This document shows, in pieces, positions 31,598-41,500 of a stretch of DNA of 64,000 nucleotides; the stretch's first letter is position 1; each line of letters begins with the position of its first letter. The stretch spans positions 12,588,501 to 12,652,500 of the forward strand of contig NC_072798.1 in NCBI RefSeq assembly GCF_028583425.1, given 5' to 3'. The notes beneath the pieces are model-generated. The model worked only from the letters and a program-made list of their open reading frames with translations. It was not told the DNA's origin and did not search any database. This DNA is from Eublepharis macularius (Eukaryota; Chordata; Lepidosauria; Squamata; Eublepharidae). Both the position numbers and the translations under genes were made by a program.

Positions 31598-32391
31598 GCA
31601 TACTTTTGATTTTTTTGGCCATCCTTGGAGCAGGCCAAGATTTAGTCAGAAACAGTAAAGAAGTCACCCAAATAGTTTGCTCTAGCGGTTGAGATTTTCT
31701 GATGGACGGCTTCAAGGTAGACCGGCCGCTGCCCTTTGCAAGGTCATTCGATCAGAACAAAGCAAACCTGGAGTTCCCTTTAATAAGAGACCCTGCTGAT
31801 GTGCTGATCTTCTATTCGCAAGGCTGGCTTTGGAATATCGATTACATGACAGAGCTCATCTCTCACTGGCGAGGAAATGGGAAGTTTGATGTACAGCGTT
31901 GTTGAATCCAGGACTCATCAGCAAGGGCTTGCAACAAAACAACAAAGGATATTTCATTTCTTTTGGAAATATTATGTGTTTAAATATGAGGAGGAGATAC
32001 GGTTGGGGAGACTTGGCTCTGTTACCTTCTCTTTTCCCTTGTTTATTCTTTACTTGTGTGCGCTGCACAGTCCCGCACCTGCGTGGTTATGCCACTTCCG
32101 ATGACATTACTGTGCAGGTGCAGAGGTGCGCCTCCTTCACAGCAGGCCGATTTGGGCCTCAAACAGGCCAAATTCGGCCCATTTGGGGCCCAAATTGGCT
32201 TGTGGTGAAGCACAGGAGTGCTCCCAGGGTGGTGTGATGACATCAGTAATGTTGTCTTGGCGACCCAGGTGTGTGCCCGGGAGGCTCGTTCTTGAGCCTT
32301 CCTCCCCTGCTGGCCAGGTAAGTGGAGGCTGGGGGGTGGAGGGTGGAAACAGAGGGTCCCCTGCCTCCATGAGGGGAATAGCATCCCTAGG

Positions 32392-32475
32392 AGGAGCTGT
32401 GGCTCAAGGGTAGAGGGTCTCCTCCCCGGTTCAATCCCCAACAACTCCAGCTAAAAGAATCAGGTGGTTGGTTAT
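32392..32475 (+). repeat. tRNA-Ala-like SINE fragment
   Basis: AGGAGCTGTGGCTCAAGGGT and CGGTTCAATCCCCAACAACT show a shortened tRNA-like head. Confidence 0.5.
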
Positions 32476-32914
32476 ATGGGTTGAATTCAGTATAAGGCAG
32501 TTTATTGTGTTTGTGTATATGACTGTAAATAAAGTTCAGTATTTTGATGATGTGCGTGGATATGTGTGCCTGAATCATAGCTCTCTGGAGCTGCACTTGT
32601 TGCCCATCTGACCGAGAGTATTAAAACCGTCGTTGGGAATATTATTTATAGTCCACCATTCTCACCAAGACTCAAGTAGGCTTACACAGTGTGAGACAAA
32701 TATGATCGATGGCCGGGATATCCAATGAACAATGCAACAGTGTTTGAATATCAAAAATCAGAAAACAGAGCTTAAAAAATAAGCAATGGCACATTAAACA
32801 ATCCAGGTAGACATCTGAAATATGTTGTTCTCTGATATTATGAGATCGGAAATGCATAATTTTTTACATCTCACCTTTGAAATTCACACAATAATGGCTT
32901 CAATCCAATGCTCT

Positions 32915-33530
32915 GCCCTGGCCTGGATAGCCCAGGTGAGCCTAATCTCATCAGATCTCAGAAGCTAAGCAGGGTCAGACTTGGTTAGTAATTGGATGGG
33001 AGACCTCCAAGGAAGACCTGGGATGTTATGCAGAGGCAGGAAATGCAGGGCTTTTTTTCAGTTGGAATGCGGTGGAACGGAGTTCCGGCACCTCTTAAAA
33101 ATGGTCACATGGTTGGTGGCCCCGCCCCCTGATCTCCAGACAGAGGGGAGTTTAGATTGCCCTCCATGCCATGGCAATCTAAACTCCCCTCTGTCTGGAG
33201 ATCAGGGGGCGGGGCCACCAACCATGTGACCATTTTTGCCAAGGGCGATTTAAACTTTAAAAAACTCCCCCCTTGTTCCAGCTGACCCAAAGTGATGTCA
33301 CTGTGTGGTCCTGGGAGCGTGCGCGCACTTTGCTCACGCGCATGTGGTACCAGGGGCACTACCTCCCACCAAGAGTTGCCCCGTGTGCTGGCAACCCACT
33401 GAGTTCCACCACCTCTTTCCCCAGAAGAAAAGCCCTGAGGAAATGTCAAATCATCTCTGTTAATCTTTTGCCTTGAAACCCCCAGCAAGGGTTGCCGTAT
33501 GTTGGCTGCGACTTGAGGGCACTTTCCACC
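32915..33530 (+). repeat. 5S-derived Sauria-type SINE split by a hAT MITE
   Basis: CTCATCAGATCTCAGAAGCT then AAGCAGGGTCAGACTTGG shows the 5S head with excellent match. The tail resumes after 33437 with GAAATGTCAAATCATCTCTG. Confidence 0.85.
33046..33437. mobile_element. hAT-like MITE (CAGGGCTTTTTT ends), 392 bp
   Basis: The TIR CAGGGCTTTTTTTC / GAAAAGCCCTG is flanked by an exact 8-bp duplication AGGAAATG (33038-33045, 33438-33445). The centre is a long hairpin around GATCTCCAGACAGAGGGGAG. Confidence 0.85.
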
Positions 33531-33551
33531 ATCATCATTGATAAAACCGTA

Positions 33552-33735
33552 GGCTCTTGTCAGATCTCAGAAGCTAAGCGAGGTCAGCCTTGGTTAGTAA
33601 TTGGATGGGAGACTTCCATTGAAGACCAGGCTTGCAGAGGCAGGCAGTGGCAAACCACTTGTTAGTCACTTGCCATGAAAACCCCACGAGGGGTTGCTAT
33701 ACATCAGCTATGACTTGAGGGCACTCTCCAAATCC
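33552..33735 (+). repeat. 5S-derived Sauria-type SINE
   Basis: CTTGTCAGATCTCAGAAGCT head and GCTATGACTTGAGGGCAC tail, complete-looking. Confidence 0.8.
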
Positions 33736-33869
33736 AACAATCTATCAGAGGAAGGTGCTGATGGTTCGGAGTGCTGCATGCTTTTCCAAGTAGTCCCTTA
33801 TGGACCCGGGAAAGTAGATTTCTGGGGTTACATAACTTCTGTGAAGTAATAGCTCCATGAGTCCATGGT

Positions 33870-34092
33870 AGTGTTGCAAACTTCTAGGTAAGGCCTGGAG
33901 ATCTCCTGGAATTGCAATTGATCTCCAGATTTTAGAGATCACTTCCTCTGGAGAAAATGGCTGCTTTGGAGGGTGGACTCTATAGCATTGTACTCCACTG
34001 AGATTCCTTCTCTCTCCAAATCCTGCCGTCCCCAGGCTCCGCCCCCAAATATCGAGGAATTTCCCAGCTGAGAATTGGCAACTGTACTTGGA
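33870..34092. mobile_element. hAT-like MITE, TAGGGTTGCC family, diverged
   Basis: The interior GGAGATCTCCTGGAATTGCA, GAGAAAATGGCTGCTTTGGA is kept; both ends are mutated (GTGTTGCAA / TTGGCAACTGT). Confidence 0.6.
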
Positions 34093-34861
34093 GGAGGGAG
34101 CTGTTTGCAGCAGCCAGCAGGAGTGTATCTGTGATGGGGAATATGTGAGCTTGTGTAAGGGTGTGGAAGTTCCTCCATACTTGTAAAGCCTGTATCAGCC
34201 AGGAATGTATCTACAAGCTGCGATTCCTCTTGTTCTGAAAACTGACCCCTGCAAGGGATTGTCCCAAAGTTATTGACTGGAACATGGGAAATTTTATAGA
34301 GTGGCTTAGTTCTGAATATGGTCCGTATGTGTGCAGCGATATTCTTAGCTGTATCACAATCCTTGGGGCTGTAAAGATCTAGGGTGCAACATCATTTGGA
34401 ATTTTGTGTACAGTTTTGGTCACCCCATCCCCAAAAGAATTGCAAAAGTGTAGCAAAATGTTTGTGGGGTTGGAGCCTTGACCCTACAAGGAGAGAATGA
34501 AGAGCTTGAGGCTCATTTAGAAAAAGCAAGTTTAGAAAACACTAAAATAAGGATACGCTTGAGCCTTGTAAAGTTATGCAAGATGTGAAGAAAGGAGATA
34601 AAAAGAACTCTGTCCTTATGCTGGAACTCAGGGGCAGCCAGTGATATTGATGGGCAATAAGTTTAAAACAGGAACAACGAGGCACTCTACAGAATGTATA
34701 ATTATTGTATGGATCTCACTGCTTCAACATGAGCAGCTGGCCACTAACTCTGATGGCTTTGAAAGGAGATGGGACACAGTCATGGAAGAGAGGTCCCCTT
34801 GATGATGGCTAGATTGACTCTTCACGTTCACCTCTGAATGTCAGTTTCTAGGGGCAAAATT

Positions 34862-34950
34862 GTAAAGAGTCCAGTAGCACCTTTAAGACTAACCAACTTT
34901 ATTGTTGCATAAGCTTTTGAGAACCACAGCTCTCTTCATCAGATGCATGA
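34862..34950. repeat. CAGTAGCACC-family repeat
   Basis: GAGTCCAGTAGCACCTTTAA to CTCTTCATCAGATGCATG. Confidence 0.6.
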
Positions 34951-35495
34951 AGGGTATGAAGAAACTGGCCAGAGATATATAGGTGGTGAGGGGAACAGAG
35001 AGAGGGAGGGAGTTTCTAGGAGGAGAACAATACAGAGAGGTGCTGAGCTCTGCCCCACTTATGGGACTTCCGGGACCACTTTGGGAAACAGGATGCTGGG
35101 CTTGATGGACCCTTGGCCAGAACCAGTTGGGCTCTTCTTGTAGTCCTATGCATAATCTGAGGTTGGGCTGAGGATAATATGCTACCTTGTTGATAGATAA
35201 GGGCAAGGTTCCTCATTAAAGGTTGTGACGGTTGTCGGTTTTGATATTAGGTCATTGGGCTTGATAGCTTTATTTGGAAGCCTGCAGGGCGCTTGATGTT
35301 GATGCATTCACCCTAACGTGGTGGTGAATATGCTTGTCAGATGTGTCCATCCTTCCCTTGAAGGTTTCTGAAGCCTCCTCCTTCCCCGTCTCCAGGAGAC
35401 ACCAGCCATTCCGTGCCTTCTTGTCCAGCGTTGACAAGAGGTCCCTTTAGAACACGCGTCTACCTCAAAGGGGAGGGGATCTTTACATGGAAGAC

Positions 35496-35502
35496 TTAAA
35501 TA
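35496..35502 (+). promoter_or_regulatory. possible TATA-like box of SPX
   Basis: TTAAATA lies about 90 bp upstream of the SPX start codon and about 30 bp before a plausible start site. This is weak evidence only. If the exon with the ATG begins instead at the acceptor at 35541-35543, the promoter would be further upstream. Confidence 0.2.
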
Positions 35503-35543
35503 GGGATTCCTACATGACAACCACACCTTGTGTTGTATTCCAG

Positions 35544-35595
35544 GTGACCTGTAGCTACCCAAAGCTTTGGACCAGCAACGGCGCAGAGGATGAAG
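35544..35595 (+). CDS. SPX: SPX exon with start codon
   Basis: Only ATG AAG at 35590-35595 is coding; the rest is 5' UTR. The donor is AAG|GTATGT. A possible acceptor TATTCCAG precedes 35544, so the exon may be internal with a non-coding exon upstream, or it may be the first exon starting further left. Confidence 0.8.
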
Positions 35596-38500
35596 GTATG
35601 TGGATATTCCATTTGTGTTTTCTCTGTTTCTCGTTGATCATGTATGCTGTCTCTAGGAATTTCAGCTGTTGTGCATTTTTCGAAAGGCTTAAGTAGAAAT
35701 GTAACGATGATTGTTTGTGACCAGTAAACTCATAGATTAAACCGTAAAGAACAAGATGATTATATCCAAAGGTAGAAGCTCCAATGAAATCAACGGAAAA
35801 CACTTTTATTTCCAGTCTTAAAAGATTAATATTACGATGGCAATAAAATTAATCTAGATAGTTTCCAGTAAGCATATTTAAATGAATAGGTCTGTGATTG
35901 AATGATAAGGATTTGACAGAGGGGAAGAGAGAGTTTATGACTTATTTTAATCTCAGCAGAAACCCCCCTTCCAAGATCTCTCTATAAATCTGAGCCGCAG
36001 AAAAAATCTAAAGAATACATCTAAATGTCAGGTTTAAACAAATGGTGCATTTTTTAAAAAAAAATACCTGTTATAATAACAGTGTTATGAATTAATAGAA
36101 GTTAAAATATACAGAGGAGAAATGTTAAAAATGAATTACCATCTGAAATGATGAAAAGAAACTTCTCAGCTATTCATTGTTTGGAAAGGCAATCTAACAG
36201 TACAATCCTGTGTGTGTGTTATGTGCCGTCAAGTCGTCTCCAATCTATAGCGACCCTATGAATGAAAGACCTCCAAAACGTTCTATGTTTAACAGACTTG
36301 CTCAGATCCTGCAAACTGGAGGACATGGCTTCTTTTATTGGGTCCAGCCACCTCGTTTTAGGTCTTCCTCTTTTCTTGCTGCCTTCCACTTTTCCTAGCA
36401 TTATTGACTTTTCCAGAGAATCTTGTCTTCTCATGATGTGACCAAAGTACAATAGCTTTAGTACAATCCTAAGCAGAGTTAAAGTCTTCTAATGCCATTG
36501 AAGACAATGAGCTTACAAGGGGTAACTCTGTTTTGGATTACATTGTAAACATTGAATCAAGCGTACATTTATCTTTGTGTAATGGTGATCATTTAAAGGG
36601 GGGACATGCCATTTTTAAAGAATTTTTATTAGGTGAGAATATTAATATACAACTTTCAGATAACATCTCATTATCCTTTTCCCCCACTCTTTCCCGCCCC
36701 CCCTTTTTCCAGGACTTCCAACAGCTTTCCAACCCTATATCCTAATCTATTCCCAATCTGTCCCCTTTTCCTGTAACTCCTTATCTCATGTTTACTTACT
36801 CTTTTATTCTGGGGGGACATGCCATTTTTTAAAAAAATCTACTTTATTAATTCTATAATGAATCAATTAACCATAAACCAATTAACCTCCCAGGTCTGCC
36901 TTATTTTGCTTAGGTAGCTCTATAACGCTCCATGCACACTGGATCCAGCCAAAGTTAAGCACTGTTAAGTCTCCTTAATTTCAGTGGAAGAACTGAGCCC
37001 CATACCTAAATCTCAGTGCCAAAAAGTGCTTAATTTTGACTAGATTGTACGCATGATCAGGTGACAACGTATACTTCAATACAGGTAGCTGCATTTTTTA
37101 GGTTTGTCACCCAGTTGTCACAAATATTAATTGGGTGCACTTTGACTTGTTACTCCATCAATTAATTGACTGAGTGCATGAATAAAAGGATTTTAAAAGG
37201 GGAGAAATGCACCTTCCCAAAGAGACATTCCCTGCTGGGCAAGATAACTGAGAATGCCTCTTCTAAGACGATGTCTACCAACTGTGAATTTTGTGAGCGC
37301 TTGCATTAAAAGTCTTTTAATTTTTGTTTGTAAGTCTTGCCAGGGATACTTTTTTAGTTGATAAAAATTTTTCTTATTAGCTGGCAAAGCGATCCTTGCT
37401 ACAAAAAACTGGGGTGAACCTTGTCCCGATTTTCATCTGTGAAATGTTGGAGAGTGCGTACTGTATTCTTGGCATCTACAATTAGAGTAGAAATCTGTTC
37501 AGGTTAATGCTGGAAGTGCCAATCAGTACTGCGACAATCTGTGCTAAAGCTCTTCCGTGCCACTTTTCCCATTTCAGGGGTTACACAGAGGGACAGCCAC
37601 GGCTCTGGCTCTCTTGCTTTCGGCTTCTTTCATCTCTTATTCCTGGAGCATACCTCAGGTAAGAAAATGTTGGGATCACTGGCTCAGCCGCACAGCACAA
37701 AATGAATTCCACGTGCATTGTAGAGTACACTCTATTGCAGAGTACACTCTTAGACTGCAATCCTAAACAGAGTTACTCCAGTTTAAGTACATTGATTTCA
37801 GTGGGTTTAGATTGGCGTATCTCTGTTTAGGATTGCACTGTTAGAGTGGAAATACACGCTGTGAATTACTTGGGGATGCTCAAGTGCAGAATTTTGTGCA
37901 CGGTCCTCAATTCATGTGCAGGCTGTTCTTGCTTGGCGCATGTGCCTGCCGCTTTCGCAGGAGCTCCCTTTGTGTGATTGCATTTGCAAGTGTGTCTGGA
38001 GGGTGGAGTGCCAACAGAGCTCTGTTTTCTCTGTGAGAACAAGTAATGTAGGCACCTTTGACTTGCCAATTTGCATTTCTTTAAAGTGTGAGAAAGTGTC
38101 AAGATCTGCATTTCAATGAATGGATGTGGGGGAGTCTGGGATACTTTTAGCAGTTGAGGAGGAACTGATATCAAACACTTGAATGTATGCAGGGGTCATT
38201 TCGTAGAAAAAGAGCTGGAGGAACTCATTAGCATAACTTATTAGCATAACTCATTAGCATATGCCACACCCCTTGCCATCACTGGAAGTGTGTCATTGGC
38301 ATAACTGATTTGCATATGCCCCACCCCCTGACATCACCTATCCTGGCTGTTTTGGACCCAATCCTACCCATTTAGGGCCAAAATTGGGCCCAAAATGGCA
38401 AAAAGGGGCTGAAAATGGCCAAAAGGGGCCCAAAATGGTCAGATTCGGGCCGCTGCTGAGTGGGAGAGTGATCCACCACCCATCAGAGGCCCGATCTGGG

Positions 38501-41500
38501 CCATTTCGGCCCCAATCCAGGCTGAAACGGGCCCAAAATGGCCGAGAGTCAGGTGGGCGGGGCCACCTGACATGTGACCTCTTTGGGGAACTGCCAGAAC
38601 TGCGTTCCTGTGCATTCCCCCTCGAAATGAGCCCTGAATGTATGCATGTGGAGAAAATGGAAATGTAACCGTGTGAGCTAGTGCATAGGAAGTGGGAGGG
38701 GGAACACGTGAAACGAGGTTCACTTGAGCGTCCCTAAGTACTTAGTAAGGTCTATTTCCACTCTTAGTTATGTTGTTCTTTTCTCTCTCATTTTGGTATG
38801 CAGGGTCACTTCCAAAGAAGAAACTGGACACCTCAGGCTATGCTCTATTTAAAAGGTGCACGTAAGTCTCGCCACCAATTTCTCCTTGGCAGTTGTTCCA
38901 AGCGGATCTTTCCTCCTTTCGTAGCACTTACAGATTGCAAACGTTCATTTATATTTTACAGTGTTGGCAAAGTGGTAGTTTGAGTTGTCCTAAGATCACA
39001 TGATGACCTTAGTTTGATCTAGAACATGGCTCAGGGAATGATGTACAAGTAGGATTGCCAACTCCGGCTTGGGAAATTCCTGGAGATCTGAGGGAGGTGC
39101 TTGGAGACAGCAGAGAGAATGCCAGGTCCCGCACTGAGGTTGTTAATAGAAGATGTGTTTGTTGCTGTTCATGTTAAAGTTGTTTTAAGCCATTTCTCCT
39201 TCTTGTCATCTTTATCTGTGGACCCAGAAATATCATTCTTCTAGTGCTCAGGTTATGAAGGAGAAAGCAGGAGTGCTTAACGATAATCGCAAGCCAATGC
39301 TCGGCGCATTACCAGATTGATCCGCCTTGTAACTCTCTTAAACCTTCACAAATTATCTTAGTCAGGGAACTTCCGGCCACGTCCTTCAGTAATTCAAGCA
39401 CTGCTTTCCTCATCCCCTTTTAAACGAATCTTTGAGAATTTTGGCCATCAGTTCTCGGCCTAGATTTCTTTCTGTGGGGTCCATGCTTGGACCATCTTCC
39501 ACGGGACGCACGTTGGAAGATGCAGTGAATATGAAATTCTTTAAGACACAAAGTTTTTAATGGGTTGAAGTGGGAGACTAGATAGCCGTGGCTCTTCCCA
39601 TTCATTCTTTCCCTATGATGTCATGGGGTGGTCCCTAGTGATGTCACAGCGCATAACATTACTAACAATAGTATTTCTATGCACAACTAGGAATCATACC
39701 ACATGTTCCCTGTGAATGTGTGTAGTCACAGTCTTGTAGAGATGGACTTTTTGCCACGTTAAAAACAAACATGGAAATGATGCACGTGCTTGACACAGAA
39801 TTTAGTTAGTTCGTATCAAATGGATGGACTCTTGTTTCTAAGAGCCAAGCTACAAGTGACGAATGACATTTGAACGGCAAGTGAACAGACTCACATAGTG
39901 ATCAAGTGGAGCGCAAGTGGAGCGCAAGTAAACAGGGAGGAATACACTTGAGTCTGTTCACTTGCCTTTCAAGTGTCATTCGTCACTTGTAGCTTGGCCC
40001 TAAGTTACACGATAGCTGCAAGTCTCCATAAAGCAGGCATACACTGAAATATTACAACAAAAACAGACATGATGAAAATGTGAGAAAAAGTTCCAAAGCC
40101 CGAGTCCCAAGGCCAAAACCTGAGATCTGGCAAGCCCGAGGGGGCATGGGAAAGAGAAGGGCTCTCTGCTTTGCTTTAGAGTTTTTAAAGGTCTCTGGTA
40201 TCATATGTGAAATTTGGTGATGTGGAACAGAAAGGAGATTTGAGTCATATATGGTATCTACTAGCTGTGGATGGCCCACAGGTGGATCCCCCCCCCCAAA
40301 TCTGCTAAGTGGGGAACTAGGGTTACCAACCTCAAGGAGAGGCCTGGAGATCTTCCAGAATTACAACTAATTTGCCATCCACAGAAATAACAACAACATT
40401 CGATTTATATACCGCCCTTCAGGACAACTTAATGCTCACTCAAAGCGGTTTACAAAGTATGTTATTATTATCCTCACAACAATCACCCTGTGAGGTGGGT
40501 GGGGCTGAGAGAGCTCCAGTGAGCTGACTGACCCAAGGTCACCCAGATGGCTTCAAGTGCAGGGGTGGGGAATCAAACCCAGTTCTCCAGGTTAGAGTCC
40601 TGTCGCTCTTAACCACTACACCAAACTGGCTCCCCCAGAGGATATGACAGTTTTGGAGGGCAGACACTATGATATCATATCCCTGCTGAGCTCCTTCCCA
40701 AATTTCCAGGAATTTTCCAAGCTGGATTTGGCAACCCTAGGGGCAACCAGGGCTTGGATACTGATTTCTGCAAACTCCCAGGTTCACAGAAAAATATGAA
40801 AAGTGAAAAACTGTGGGATTAAATGCAATCGGGGGAAGAAATTTAAATGCTGTGGTCTCATAAGATGGCTTTGCAAGATCTCCCTGAAATCTGTAATTGC
40901 TTTCCACGTAGCCTTTATATCGGCATCCCAGACTGCTTGAATATGTGATTGCCAACAGGGTTCTGCAAATGTCCTATGTGATGTGATCCCCATTTTAGTT
41001 GCATGTTGTTGCATTTCAGAGGGTCGTCGATTCATCTCGGAGGAGAGCCAGAGGAAGGATCTTTATGACAGATTGCAGCTAGGTAAGTGAGATTGTGCAG
41101 AAGCTAGAGATGGGATGCTGATAAATCCTGGTTTAAAGGATTACACAGATTTATAGAGGATTGTTCCATCAGTGGCTCAGTGGAGCTTCCATGTTCAGTA
41201 GCAATGTACCTTTGCATACCAGTTGCTGATGCAATCACAGAGGAAGCTTTGGCTTCTGTTCCCTGCTTGTAAGTCATCTGATTGGCTGCTTTGTGAAACA
41301 AGATGCTGCTCTAAGTGAACCCGAGGCTGCTGTTATGCTCTTGATTTTATGCCATATTTATTTGGTTTTTAAAAAAAATAAGAACAGTTTATTATGACAT
41401 GATAACACTGTTTCTGCCATTAGGCAATATTCACGGTGTCATAGCATGTCAGCACTAACCTGCTCAAACTATTAAAAATACAGTGGTCTATTCCCCCCAA

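Larger units (their letters stand above)
28529..35543. other. intergenic region between the head-to-head KASH-family gene and SPX
   Basis: I find no convincing exon here. It holds at least five TAGGGTTGCC MITEs, two 5S SINEs, tRNA-like SINEs and one copy of the 440-bp element. Promoters and 5' exons of both genes may be inside, but none can be placed. Confidence 0.5.

Noticed and set aside
31702-31905. 67-codon plus-strand frame upstream of SPX
   Set aside because: No homology, no clear splice sites that join it to SPX, and spexin needs no upstream coding exon.
32915-33010. Functional 5S rRNA gene
   Set aside because: The match covers the internal promoter part only and runs into the Sauria SINE tail; several similar copies are present.
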